A stretch of DNA of 64,000 nt from Rhizobiales bacterium UBA1912 (GCA_002337455.1 DDGC01000014.1:84251-148250), one strand, 5' to 3'. Positions 44,192 to 53,614 are shown, counted from the stretch's first letter. The notes: generated by a model not told the origin, from the sequence alone. Made by a program: numbers and translations.

Positions 44192-47100
44192 ATGGCGAAC
44201 AAGTCGACCCCACCCAAGGACGATCCGGCAGCGCTTGCGTTTTCAGCTGTCGAAAACGCACTCAAGGACTCGGTCTTCTCTATGGATGACAAGCCTGCCC
44301 GCAAGGTAGAAAGCCAGCCGGCAAACCGCGAGCCCAAGCGCGAACAGCGCCGCGAAGGTCCCACCAATACCGAGCGCCTGCGCGCCGCCGACAAGATCGC
44401 CGCCCAGGCTTCCTCGGTCGCCAATGACGACCGCTCCACCGCCGCCTCCGCGCTTTACGCGCTCCAGTCGCGCGCTTCAAACGCCCCGATCTGGTTCGCC
44501 ATTACCGCCTCCCTGCTCTGGCTGATCGGGGTGGGCCTGATTGCCGCCCTGCGCTACGGCCCCCGGTTTACCGAAGGCCTCTCGGTCGCCGAATTTGTCC
44601 AGAGCCTTGATTTTGCAGCGCTTGCCGCCATTATCGCCCTGCCCATTCTGGCAATGATTTCCATCGCGTTCCTTGTGCGCCGTGCTCAGGACCTGCGCCT
44701 TGCCGCGGCCTCGATGACCCAGGCCGCCATGCGCCTGACCGAGCCGGAATCGGCCGCCGCCCACAAGATCGCCACCGTCGGACAGGCCGTGCGCCGCGAG
44801 GTGAACGCCATCGGCGATGGGCTCGAACGCGCCCTGTCGCGGGCCGGCGAACTCGAAGTCATGGTCCACAACGAAGTGACCGCCCTCGAGCGCACCTATT
44901 CCGACAACGAGACGCGCATGCGTCAGTTGATCGAGGAACTGGCCAGCCAGCGCGATGCCGTGGTCACCAATTCCGAGCGCATGCGCGAGGCCATCGCCGC
45001 CGTGCACGGCAATGTAACGACCGACCTCGACCAGATCGGAACATCGATCACCGACAGGCTCAAAACGACAGGCGGCGAAATCACCCAGGCGATTTCCGAT
45101 CGCGCGACGGCCATGGCGGAATCGATCGAAACAGCCGGGACGACCATAGAAACCACGTTCGAGCGCCGCTCCCAGAGCTTCTCCGAGACCATTGAGGGCC
45201 GCACCGCCGACCTCATTACGGCCCTCGACGACAGCGCCAGCCGCCTTGACGGCACGCTGACCGACAAGGCCGAAGCTCTTGCCAGCGCTATCGATACTTC
45301 GACCGACCGGCTCGATACCGTGCTCACCTCAAGTGCCAGCAGCGTCCAGATCGCGCTCGAGGGCCATTCGAACATGGTCGAGGCAACGCTGGGCGAAACG
45401 ACCGGCCAGCTCAACACCCTGTTCGACAGCCGGACTGCCGATCTCACCAACGCGCTCGACAGCCGCAACCAGATCCTTGAGGACATGCTGGGCGCGGGCG
45501 TCAGCCGCATCGAAACCGCGTTCGAAGGCCGCGCCGAGGCGGTTGCCAAGGTTCTGGGCACCGGCGTCGAGGATGTCGAGGCCGCGTTTGCGGGCCGGGC
45601 CGACGCGCTGGCGACTGCACTGGGAACGGGCGTGGCCGAAGTCAGGGCCGCATTCGAGGGCCGCGCCGAAGCTCTCGCCGACGCTCTGGGCGTGGGCGTT
45701 GAAAGCATCGAGACAGCCTTCGGACGCCGCACCGATGCCCTGACCGAAGCCCTCGACCAGCGCGCGCGCGACATCACCGAGACTGTCGACACCCGTATCA
45801 ATTCGCTCGTGAACTCGCTCGATTCGCACACCATTTCGGTATCGGCCGCCATCGAAGAAAAGTCCGCCACCATCGGCGACGTCCTCAGGGGCTCGACCGA
45901 ATCCATTCTCGTCGACTTCTCGCGTCGGTCCGAGGCGCTCGGGTCCACCTTCGCGGCGCTGGGCGAACAGGTCTCCAAGGGTATCGCCAGCCATGCCGAA
46001 ACGGCCGAAGCGACGCTCAGCCAGATCACCAATCGCCTCGATGAGACCTTCTCGATCCAGTCGAACGCCCTCCAGAGCCAGATCGAATCCATGAGCCTGC
46101 GCCTCGACGGCGCCCTCGAGGAATCGACCGAACGCACGCGCGACACCCTCACCCGGGCGGGCACCGACACGTTGTCCCAGCTCAACGCGCGGGTCGATGA
46201 AATCTCGGTCATTCTCGACAGCCGCATCGGGCAGGTCGATATGATCGTTGGTGAAAAGGGCGAAAAGCTCGTTTCTTCGCTCGACGTCCACACGTCCGAA
46301 ATCGCCGAACGGTCCAACCGGCTCGAAACCCTGCTCGACGACAAGGGCCGCGCCCTTGCCAGTGCCCTGGAAACTGGCGGCGAAAGCTTTGGCGCCATGG
46401 CAGACGCCAAGACCGCAGCGCTCACCGAAGCCCTCGACGCACGCGCCGAAGCCATCACATCGGCGGTCGATCTGCGCACCGAAGCCCTGTCTTCCGCCCT
46501 CGACACCCGCGCCGATGCGCTCAATTCCAGCCTCGATATCCGTACCGAGGCGCTGACGTCGGCCTTTGACGGTCGCGCAGAGCAGATCGGTTCCGCGCTC
46601 GATGGCCGCGCCGATGAAATCGCATCGGTCATTGAAAGCCGCACCGGCAATCTGACATCGGCCATAGACAGCCGGACCGAGCAGCTCACCTCCGCGCTCG
46701 ATAGCCGCACCGAACAGTTCAACAGCGCACTCGATGGCCGGACCGAGACCTTCACCTCCGCCCTTGATGGCCGGACCGAACAGTTCACCTCTGCACTCGA
46801 CAACCGCAGCGAACAGATCACTTCGGCCCTCGATGCGCGCACGGAACAGCTTGATACCGCGCTGGCCGCCCGCACGACCCAGCTCGACGACACGCTGGCC
46901 GAGCGTTCCAACGCCATGAATTCGATGCTCGACATCACATCGAGCCAGCTGTCGGAAACACTGACCGAACGCACCCGTTACATGGGTGGCGTCATCGACG
47001 AGTCCGCCGAACGCCTCGAGCGTTCGATCACAGGGCAGGCTCGGGGTCTCGAAGAATCGCTCGACGAAAGAGCCCGCCACATGGCCGAGTCGATTTCCGG

Positions 47101-49546
47101 CCGGACAAGCGAACTCACGGCTGCGGTAGACGCCTCCGGCGAGCGCATCCGCGCCACAATCGACGGCAGCCTCGCAAACGTCACCGAAACAATGGAAAGC
47201 CGCTCGACCCAGGTATCCGAGCTTATCGAAAGCAAGGTGGCCGAGCTCAATTCCAACATCGGTCGCGAGATCGACGCCGCTGTCGACAAGATCAGCGGTG
47301 CAGAAACCGGCGTTACCGCACGGATCGGCGAGGCCGCATCCTCGGTCGGCCAGAGCGCCCGCGACGCCGCCGACCTCGTCGAAGCGCGGCTCACCGAAGC
47401 GCGCAGCGCCATCACCGAAATGGTCGACGACCGCTTGGGCACCCTGCCCGAAGCGATCACCACCCGGGCCGAAATCACTGCCGAGCGCCTGGCCGGTCTC
47501 AACGAGGCCATCCACGGCACGATCACCGATTCCATGCGCGACCTGGAAAGCGGCGCCGACCGCATCGAATCCACCCTCACCGGTTCGATCCACAGCGCCA
47601 TCGGTCAGTCGATGGCCGATCTCGAATCCGGCGCAAGCCGCATCGAGACCGTACTCAACGACAAGCTCGCCAACGTCACCGCCAACATTTCGGCCGACGT
47701 TGAACAGACCGCCATGCGCATGGACGCCGTGGTCCGCAAGGCGATGGACGAGCTCAAGGTTGCTACGGTCCATATCGAGGATCTGGTGGAAGTCCGCGCC
47801 GTTCATACAGCGGACGAACTTGGCCGCAAGGCATCCGAGATCAACAAGATCGTGTCCGAGCACGCCGACAGGTTTGCCGAACTCATCGACACCAAGCAGA
47901 ACCAGCTCACCAATGCGCTGGGCGGCCAGACCAATCTGCTGCGCGCCGCGCTCGAGGCCAATGCTCGCGACGCCGAAGACATCATGTCGGAATCGTCCAA
48001 CCGCATCCAGCACGAGATCACCGAGTCGCTGCGTAAGCTCAACGACGGCAATCTCCTGCTGCAGCGTGTTCTGGAAGCCTCGACCGGCAACCTCGCCCGC
48101 CTGCAGGGCAATGTCGGCGAACAGACCCAGGCCTACACCGCGGCCGTTCGCGACGCGATGACCGGCACCGAAGAGGCTGGCACCATGATGAGCCAGCATG
48201 TGGAAGCGCTGCAGAATACCATGTCTGCAATGCTCGAGCAGTTCGGTCAGCTTTCGGGCAAGCTCGGCTCGGAGACCGATGGGTTCACCAGCGCCGCCGC
48301 CAACCTCGCAGAAGTGTCCAACTCGACGATGGATACGCTGGAAAACCGCCGCGGTGCCATGGAATCGCTTGCCGAAGGCTTTGCCGTCCGGACCGACGAA
48401 ATCGACAACCGCCTGCGCGGTTTCGCTCAGTCGATCGCCGAAACCGTCAACCAGACCGAGCGCCGCCTGATCGCCGCCCGCAAGGCGATGGAAGACGCGC
48501 TTGCATCGACATCCGATGCCGTCACCGGCCAGATCTCGACCATCGGCGACCTGGCCACCGGCGAAGGCCAACGCGCCAGCGACGCCCTGCGCCAGACCCA
48601 GGCCGATCTGCTCGGCGATATCGAACGGGCCTATTCCGATGCAACCCGCCGGTTTGGCGACACAGCCGACGCAATGCGCATGACCGCATCCCAACTCGGC
48701 CAGGAACTCGAGGCGACCCGCAACGAGTTGCAACGCTCGGTGCTCGACCTGCCGGAGGAAACCCGGGCCAGTGCTGCCGCGATGCGCCGCGTCGTCGCCG
48801 AACAGATCGAAGCGCTGTCCGAACTCAATGCCATCGTGCGCGCCCAGCCGGGCACTCACGAAGTGTCGAGCCGCGCCACGCCGCGGGCACCTTCGGCACG
48901 GCTCGCCGCTGCCGAACCGGCCCGCCGCGCGGAGCCGGCGCCCCAGCCTGCCCGCCCTGCTCCGCCCCGCCAGCCCGAGCCAGCGCGCCAGCAGGCTCCG
49001 GCAACGACCCAGCCACGCCCGGCCGAGCCGCGCCCGGCCGGGCCGCAGAAATCACCTTCGGAACGCCTCAACGAGGCGCTCACCCAATCGCGCAGCACCC
49101 AGCAGCAGCCGACGCCCGCCACGGCCCCTGCCGCACCCCAGGAAGGTGGATGGCTGCGCGACGTCCTGCGCAATGCTTCGGCCAGCCAGCAGGCTGGCAC
49201 CCAGCGCCCGCTGAACCTTTCGAGCCTGACCGAAGACATCGCCCGCGCCATCGACGATGATGCGCTGGCCGCCGCCTGGAACCGCTATCAGGATGGCGAG
49301 TCGGGTGCCTTCAATCGCCGGCTCTACACCATCACCGGCCAGTCGACCTTCGACGAGGTGCGCCGCAAGCTGCAGCGTGACGCCGAATTCTCGCGCACGG
49401 CAACTGCCTATATGGGCGAGTTTGAGCAACTGCTCGGCGAGGCCGCCAACGGCCCCAATGGCATGCAGCAGACCTTCAATCAGCTCGTGAGCAACCGGGG
49501 CAAGGTCTACACAATGCTCGCCCACGCCAGCGGCCGGCTGAACTAG
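44192..49546 (+). CDS. Giant growth-pole-ring-like (GPR/RgsE-type) apolipoprotein-like membrane protein
   Basis: 1784 residues. A cytoplasmic N-terminus (1-97) precedes two membrane helices (about 98-120 and 141-162). Then comes an immense helical region (about 165-1570) rich in Ala, Glu, Thr, Ser and Arg, with 11-residue repeats. A Pro/Ala/Gln-rich linker (about 1570-1650) follows, and finally a compact conserved C-terminus (TFDEVRRKLQRDAEFSRTAT). This is the plan of the Agrobacterium growth pole ring protein GPR and Sinorhizobium RgsE, which organise unipolar growth in Hyphomicrobiales. It diverges from an Hpt gene and ends at a bidirectional terminator. Length and repeats make the assignment plausible, but orthology needs alignment. 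Confidence 0.8.
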   Translation: MANKSTPPKDDPAALAFSAVENALKDSVFSMDDKPARKVESQPANREPKREQRREGPTNTERLRAADKIAAQASSVANDDRSTAASALYALQSRASNAPIWFAITASLLWLIGVGLIAALRYGPRFTEGLSVAEFVQSLDFAALAAIIALPILAMISIAFLVRRAQDLRLAAASMTQAAMRLTEPESAAAHKIATVGQAVRREVNAIGDGLERALSRAGELEVMVHNEVTALERTYSDNETRMRQLIEELASQRDAVVTNSERMREAIAAVHGNVTTDLDQIGTSITDRLKTTGGEITQAISDRATAMAESIETAGTTIETTFERRSQSFSETIEGRTADLITALDDSASRLDGTLTDKAEALASAIDTSTDRLDTVLTSSASSVQIALEGHSNMVEATLGETTGQLNTLFDSRTADLTNALDSRNQILEDMLGAGVSRIETAFEGRAEAVAKVLGTGVEDVEAAFAGRADALATALGTGVAEVRAAFEGRAEALADALGVGVESIETAFGRRTDALTEALDQRARDITETVDTRINSLVNSLDSHTISVSAAIEEKSATIGDVLRGSTESILVDFSRRSEALGSTFAALGEQVSKGIASHAETAEATLSQITNRLDETFSIQSNALQSQIESMSLRLDGALEESTERTRDTLTRAGTDTLSQLNARVDEISVILDSRIGQVDMIVGEKGEKLVSSLDVHTSEIAERSNRLETLLDDKGRALASALETGGESFGAMADAKTAALTEALDARAEAITSAVDLRTEALSSALDTRADALNSSLDIRTEALTSAFDGRAEQIGSALDGRADEIASVIESRTGNLTSAIDSRTEQLTSALDSRTEQFNSALDGRTETFTSALDGRTEQFTSALDNRSEQITSALDARTEQLDTALAARTTQLDDTLAERSNAMNSMLDITSSQLSETLTERTRYMGGVIDESAERLERSITGQARGLEESLDERARHMAESISGRTSELTAAVDASGERIRATIDGSLANVTETMESRSTQVSELIESKVAELNSNIGREIDAAVDKISGAETGVTARIGEAASSVGQSARDAADLVEARLTEARSAITEMVDDRLGTLPEAITTRAEITAERLAGLNEAIHGTITDSMRDLESGADRIESTLTGSIHSAIGQSMADLESGASRIETVLNDKLANVTANISADVEQTAMRMDAVVRKAMDELKVATVHIEDLVEVRAVHTADELGRKASEINKIVSEHADRFAELIDTKQNQLTNALGGQTNLLRAALEANARDAEDIMSESSNRIQHEITESLRKLNDGNLLLQRVLEASTGNLARLQGNVGEQTQAYTAAVRDAMTGTEEAGTMMSQHVEALQNTMSAMLEQFGQLSGKLGSETDGFTSAAANLAEVSNSTMDTLENRRGAMESLAEGFAVRTDEIDNRLRGFAQSIAETVNQTERRLIAARKAMEDALASTSDAVTGQISTIGDLATGEGQRASDALRQTQADLLGDIERAYSDATRRFGDTADAMRMTASQLGQELEATRNELQRSVLDLPEETRASAAAMRRVVAEQIEALSELNAIVRAQPGTHEVSSRATPRAPSARLAAAEPARRAEPAPQPARPAPPRQPEPARQQAPATTQPRPAEPRPAGPQKSPSERLNEALTQSRSTQQQPTPATAPAAPQEGGWLRDVLRNASASQQAGTQRPLNLSSLTEDIARAIDDDALAAAWNRYQDGESGAFNRRLYTITGQSTFDEVRRKLQRDAEFSRTATAYMGEFEQLLGEAANGPNGMQQTFNQLVSNRGKVYTMLAHASGRLN
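46430..47221. repeat. 24 uninterrupted 33-bp coding repeats (11-residue units)
   Basis: Residues 747-1010 of the giant protein form 24 consecutive 11-residue units without gap, such as ALDARTEQLDT, AIDSRTEQLTS and ALDGRTEQFTS. The consensus is ALDxRTExLTS. The DNA repeats are diverged enough to rule out a recent expansion in most units, though units around 46680-46830 are close. The period matches apolipoprotein A/E-type amphipathic helices. Confidence 0.9.
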
Positions 49547-49571
49547 AACGTCCAGACGTTGAATTTAAAAG

Positions 49572-49594
49572 CGCACCCTCCGGGGTGCGTTTTT
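49572..49594. terminator. Bidirectional terminator between the growth-pole-ring-like gene and agt
   Basis: CGCACCC (49572-49578) and GGGTGCG (49583-49589) form a 7-bp stem with a TCCG loop. TTTTT follows on the plus strand and TTTT precedes on the complement, so it suits both convergent genes. Confidence 0.85.
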
Positions 49595-49617
49595 GTTTTC
49601 GAGCTTCGATTGGAGAT

Positions 49618-50643
49618 TTAGGCCGCGACCCTGGCCCGCCACCGGATCGGAGCCAGCCGCCGGGAAAATTGGTCAGCAGCCGCCTCCCAGGTAAAGTCCC
49701 TGGCCCTGCCAATCGCATCGGCGCGCGGGATGCGAAGCGCACGCTGCACGGCCACCGCCAGATCCTCATCCAGCGCGCCGCCCTTGCCCCGCCCGATCAC
49801 GTCGATTGGCCCCATAACGGGATAGGCCGCGACCGGCGTGCCGCACGCCATGGATTCGAGCATGACATTGCCGAACGTGTCGGTGCGTGAGGGAAAGACG
49901 AAAACATCGGCGCTGCGATAGGCATCGCGCAAAGTCCCGCCCGTCAGCTGGCCGGTAAAAACCACGTCGGGATAGCGTTGCATGAGCGCGCCCCGTTCCG
50001 GACCGTCTCCGACCACGATTTTGGTGCCCGGATGATCGATCTCGAGAAACGCTTCGATGTTTTTCTCCACTGCAACCCGCCCCACATAGAGAAGGCGCGG
50101 CCCCGGCAATCCGGCAAACATCGCCCCCGGTCCGGGGCTGAACGTCGATAAATCCACTCCGCGCGACCACAGGGAAAGATGGCGGAAAAACCGCCGACGC
50201 AAATATTTGAGCACCGAGGGTGTGGGCACCATGGTTGCGGCTGCAGCGGCATGGAACCAGCGCAGATAGCCGTAGCTCCACTCGACCGGCACCGGCAGGC
50301 GTGCTGCCAGATACTCGGGAAAGCGCGTGTGGTAGCTGGTCGTAAAGGCAAGGCCACGCGTGACGCAAAGCGTGCGCGCCGCCAGCCCCAGCGGCCCTTC
50401 GGTGGCAATGTGAATATGGTCCGGAGCAAACTCGGCCATCATATCCTGAACCACCCTGAGCGACGGCAGGGGCACTCGGATGTCCGGATATGTCGGCAAG
50501 GGCAGCGTCCAGAACGGCTCGGGTGTCAGGTAGCGCACCTCATAGCCGCGCCGGGCCAGCGTGTTGCCCACATTTTCAAGGGAGCGGACGACACCGTTAA
50601 CCTGCGGGTGCCACGCGTCCGAAACGATAAGCAGCCGCGTCAT
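49618..50643 (-). CDS. agt: GT4-family glycosyltransferase, probable glycolipid synthase Agt
   Basis: 341 residues with the GT-B fold. The N-terminal domain starts TRLLIVSDAWHPQVNGVVRS, with TSYHTRFPEYLAAR for acceptor binding. The C-terminal donor domain has GPRLLYVGRVAVEKNIEAFL and a family motif VFVFPSRTDTFGNVMLESMA (EX7E-type). The ATG at 50643 overlaps the stop of the upstream phosphoesterase gene by four bases (ATGA). In Agrobacterium and marine alphaproteobacteria, agt sits beside plcP and makes glucuronosyl- or glucosyl-diacylglycerol under phosphate limitation. This pairing suggests the same role; a mannosyltransferase of another pathway is the alternative. Confidence 0.75.
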   Translation of the reverse strand: MTRLLIVSDAWHPQVNGVVRSLENVGNTLARRGYEVRYLTPEPFWTLPLPTYPDIRVPLPSLRVVQDMMAEFAPDHIHIATEGPLGLAARTLCVTRGLAFTTSYHTRFPEYLAARLPVPVEWSYGYLRWFHAAAAATMVPTPSVLKYLRRRFFRHLSLWSRGVDLSTFSPGPGAMFAGLPGPRLLYVGRVAVEKNIEAFLEIDHPGTKIVVGDGPERGALMQRYPDVVFTGQLTGGTLRDAYRSADVFVFPSRTDTFGNVMLESMACGTPVAAYPVMGPIDVIGRGKGGALDEDLAVAVQRALRIPRADAIGRARDFTWEAAADQFSRRLAPIRWRARVAA

Positions 50644-51443
50644 GGCGTAACCTCCTGCATGGGCGGCAGGGCGGGTTGGCGGCTGGGCGCCGTCTCCTCG
50701 AGCCAGCGGATCAGCTCGAACCGCCCTTCTCGGGTTTCCACGATGGCCGTGCAGTTCTCGACCCAATCACCGCAATTGAGATAGGTGACGCTTCCGTGGG
50801 TAGATATGGCGGCGGCATGAATGTGCCCGCAGACCACGCCGTCGAACCCCTGCTCGGCAGCTTCGCGCACCAGCGCTGTCTCGAACCGTTCGATGAGCGC
50901 CGCGGCGCGGCTCACATTGGCCCGCGCCCAGGCCGAAAGCGACCATCGCGGACGGCCCAGTCTCTGCCGTACCCTGTTGACGAGCATGGCGGCGTGCAGC
51001 GCCAGATTGTAGGAAAGGTCACCAAGCCAGGACACCCAACGGGCGTGACGCACGACCACGTCGAACTGATCCCCATGGATCACCAGATAGCGCCGCCCAT
51101 CCGCCCCGGTATGGATGGCCCGTTCGCGCACATCTATGCCGCCAAAGCGCAGCGCCGCGAATTCGCGCAGGAATTCATCATGATTGCCCGGTACATATAC
51201 GATGCGCGCGCCCCGGCGCGTGCAATCGAGCAGATGCTGGATGACCCGGTTGCAGGCCGGGGGCCAGTGCCAGCTTTTCTTGAGCTTCCATCCGTCGACA
51301 AAGTCGCCGACAAGATAGATGCATTCGGCTTCGACAGACTGGAGAAAATCCAGCAATGCGCCCGCCTGGGCGCCGCGCATACCCAAATGCGTGTCGCTGA
51401 TGAACAGCGCGCGCAACTGAACTGGTTTAGATGCGGAGTGCAT
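50640..51443 (-). CDS. plcP: PlcP-like phospholipase C of the calcineurin-like phosphoesterase family
   Basis: 267 residues. Two-metal-site motifs in order are FISDTHLG, LVGDFVDGW, YVPGNHDEFL, VIHGDQFD and VVCGHIHAA. Automated annotation often calls this group UDP-2,3-diacylglucosamine hydrolase, but alphaproteobacteria generally use LpxI for that step. Sinorhizobium PlcP, which belongs here, cleaves phospholipids to diacylglycerol when phosphate is scarce. Coupling to an agt-like gene (four-base overlap) supports PlcP. I do not see a convincing PHO box in the 57 bp upstream. A paralogue lies at 52814. Confidence 0.75.
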   Translation of the reverse strand: MHSASKPVQLRALFISDTHLGMRGAQAGALLDFLQSVEAECIYLVGDFVDGWKLKKSWHWPPACNRVIQHLLDCTRRGARIVYVPGNHDEFLREFAALRFGGIDVRERAIHTGADGRRYLVIHGDQFDVVVRHARWVSWLGDLSYNLALHAAMLVNRVRQRLGRPRWSLSAWARANVSRAAALIERFETALVREAAEQGFDGVVCGHIHAAAISTHGSVTYLNCGDWVENCTAIVETREGRFELIRWLEETAPSRQPALPPMQEVTP

Positions 51444-51500
51444 TGAACGTACCGCAAGGCTGTTGGCTCGCGAATGTTCGAATGCCTGATTTGCACAACT

Positions 51501-52721
51501 CTATTGTGACAACGGCCGCGCCTCGTTTTGCGCCTTGGTGGACCAGATCGTGAGCGAAATCAGGATCATCCCCGCGCCGATCGCCGAAAGCAGCCCGGCC
51601 GCCCAGAAACTCTGCAGTCCGAAACGCGCCACCAGCGCACCGAAAAACAGCAAAGCAATTACCGAGCAGATCTGCTTCAAGACGACAAAAAAGCTCTGTG
51701 CCTGGGCCGCGATCTCCTCGCTCGTCCAATTGGCGATGAAGGTGACGATGCCCATATAGGCCAGACCGAACGTCATCATGTGCAGCGTCTGCAACAGGAC
51801 CAATTGCCAGAGCTCGGTCGCATACGCCATGCCGATCCAACGCAAAACGCCGCTTACGCAGGCTGCCAGCAAAAGATGCCGGGCCGAAAACCGTCGCGCG
51901 AAATGGGAGAAGAACAGCATTGTTACGATCTCACAGACCGGCGCCACGATCCACAATATGCCCACCGCAGATTCCGGCACACCCGCCCTGAGCCACAAAA
52001 GCGCACCGAAACTGATGAGCAGCATATGGCTGGCCTGCAATATGGCAGCACCAAGAAGCGTGAGGACGAACCATGGCCGCGCCACCTGCCGCAGGGTCTG
52101 TCCAGCACCGGGCACGCTCACCAGCGGCGCACCGGCCTGTCCACTTCCGTTCTGCGAACGGAAAAACGGCAACGGCAGCGCCGAAAGCCCCCGCAACAGC
52201 GCCGTGGCAATCAGCAGCGGCACGAACACCGCGATACCCAGCCAGCCAAACGTCCACCCGGCAAGCGCCGTGGCGCCGATATAGCCGAAAGTTCCCCAGA
52301 TTCTCACCCGCGCGAAATCGGTGCCGCGCCGCCGCGTCATTCTTATGGTCGCCGCATCGATCACCGGCTCGATCGCCATGATGGGGATGACGAGCAAGGT
52401 GTTGAACAGCAGAATGCCCCAGAATTCGTCGACAAAGACAAACCCCAGAGACACGACAGCGCTCACCAGCGATCCGGCGACGATCACGCCGCGCCAGTCG
52501 CTGGCCTTGTCGGCCACGCGTCCGACAAGCAGATTGAGCACGATCATGATAAAGATCGGCGTCGCGCTGATGATGCCGATTTCCTCTTCGCCAATGCCCC
52601 TGCCATCCAGCCACACGGGCAAAAGCAGCGTCGAGACACCGATCGGCAGATACATGGCCGTATAGAACAGGCCCGTGCGCACTTCGGGCGTGGTCAGCCG
52701 CTCGGGCAGGCTCGGAAACAT
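51501..52721 (-). CDS. MFS transporter (HcaT/PPP-like subfamily)
   Basis: 406 residues with about twelve hydrophobic helices. Loop motifs include GRVADKASDWRGVIVAG between helices 2 and 3 and RRGTDFARVRIWGTFGYIGA, the latter typical of the phenylpropionate-permease-like MFS group. The substrate is unknown. The ATG at 52721 is one of several in-frame starts up to 52784; it places helix 1 (LFYTAMYLPIGVSTLLLPVW) near the N-terminus. It lies between the two PlcP-like genes on the same strand. Confidence 0.85.
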   Translation of the reverse strand: MFPSLPERLTTPEVRTGLFYTAMYLPIGVSTLLLPVWLDGRGIGEEEIGIISATPIFIMIVLNLLVGRVADKASDWRGVIVAGSLVSAVVSLGFVFVDEFWGILLFNTLLVIPIMAIEPVIDAATIRMTRRRGTDFARVRIWGTFGYIGATALAGWTFGWLGIAVFVPLLIATALLRGLSALPLPFFRSQNGSGQAGAPLVSVPGAGQTLRQVARPWFVLTLLGAAILQASHMLLISFGALLWLRAGVPESAVGILWIVAPVCEIVTMLFFSHFARRFSARHLLLAACVSGVLRWIGMAYATELWQLVLLQTLHMMTFGLAYMGIVTFIANWTSEEIAAQAQSFFVVLKQICSVIALLFFGALVARFGLQSFWAAGLLSAIGAGMILISLTIWSTKAQNEARPLSQ

Positions 52722-52813
52722 TGGAAAAGGTCCGGAAGGCAGGGTCGAAGAGGCGACCATGCGCCGCGTCGCGCACCCTGGCAAGCGGCAAGTATCGTCA
52801 ATTACGTAAGAAT

Positions 52814-53614
52814 TCAGCTCGCCCGCAACCGGCCCAGCCCGCGGCGCTTGCGCGGCGGTGCCGAAACATCCTTCCAGCGGATCAGCTCGAACGCACCGTC
52901 GTGATTCTCAACGATCGCCGTGCAGCTTTCCACCCAGTCACCCGAATTGATGTAGTGAATGCCGAATTTGTGGTGCATGGCAGCCTGGTGGATATGACCG
53001 CAGATCACCCCTTCGACCTTGGAATTGCGCGCTTCGAGCGACAGCGCTTCCTCGAACCGTCCCATGACCGAAACCGCACTCTTGACCTTCTGTTTGGCCC
53101 AGGCCGAAAGAGACCAATAGGATAGCCCCATCCGGCGCCGCACCCAATTGATCGGCGTATTGATCGTCAGCGCGAAGTTGTAGGCCCAGTCGCCGATATG
53201 GGCCAGCCATTTGGCATTGGCGACCACCACGTCGAACTGGTCGCCATGGATCACCAGATAGCGCTTGCCGTCGGCGGTGATGTGGATCATGCGGTCGACG
53301 ATTTCGACGCCACCGAAATAGGTGCCCAGATAATCGCGCAGAAATTCGTCATGATTGCCGGCAAGATAGACGATGCGCGCCCCTGCCCGCGCCTTGGCGA
53401 GCAGCGCGTTGGCCAGCGCATCATATTCGGGCGGCCAGTTCCATTCTTTCTGCAACCGCCACCCATCGATCAGATCGCCCACGATATAGATCGTATCGGC
53501 GTCATGAACCGCGAGGAACTTGAGCAGTTCCTCAACCTGGATCGCCTGCATCCCCAGATGGACGTCGCTGATAAAGAGCGCCCTGACGTGCCGGGCGGTC
53601 CCCGTTTCTTCCAT
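52814..53614 (-). CDS. Second PlcP/LpxH-like metallophosphoesterase
   Basis: 266 residues, similar along its whole length to the protein at 50640. Shared motifs are RALFISDVHLGM, VGDLIDGWRL, YLAGNHDEFLR, VIHGDQFDVVV, YWSLSAWAK and VICGHIHQA. The C-terminus is basic (RKRRGLGRLRA), which could help it bind acidic membrane surfaces. It has no adjacent glycosyltransferase. One of the two paralogues may be the true PlcP and the other may act on a different lipid or nucleotide-linked substrate; sequence alone does not decide. Confidence 0.8.
   Translation of the reverse strand: MEETGTARHVRALFISDVHLGMQAIQVEELLKFLAVHDADTIYIVGDLIDGWRLQKEWNWPPEYDALANALLAKARAGARIVYLAGNHDEFLRDYLGTYFGGVEIVDRMIHITADGKRYLVIHGDQFDVVVANAKWLAHIGDWAYNFALTINTPINWVRRRMGLSYWSLSAWAKQKVKSAVSVMGRFEEALSLEARNSKVEGVICGHIHQAAMHHKFGIHYINSGDWVESCTAIVENHDGAFELIRWKDVSAPPRKRRGLGRLRAS

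Noticed and set aside
46430..47221. Regular 33-bp repeats considered as a CRISPR array
   Set aside because: There are no unique spacers between repeats. The repeats are in frame and encode an 11-residue protein motif.
45329..48859. 1176-codon open frame on the minus strand opposite the giant gene
   Set aside because: The giant gene's biased, repetitive codons keep the complement free of stops. The antisense product is low in complexity and has no domain.
51444..51515. PHO box upstream of the plcP-like gene
   Set aside because: TTGTCACAATAGAGTTGT matches one half-site moderately but the second half poorly, so I do not call it.
50640..53614. LpxH (UDP-2,3-diacylglucosamine hydrolase) function for the two phosphoesterases
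   Set aside because: Alphaproteobacteria generally use LpxI for this step. Linkage of one copy to a glycosyltransferase fits PlcP better.
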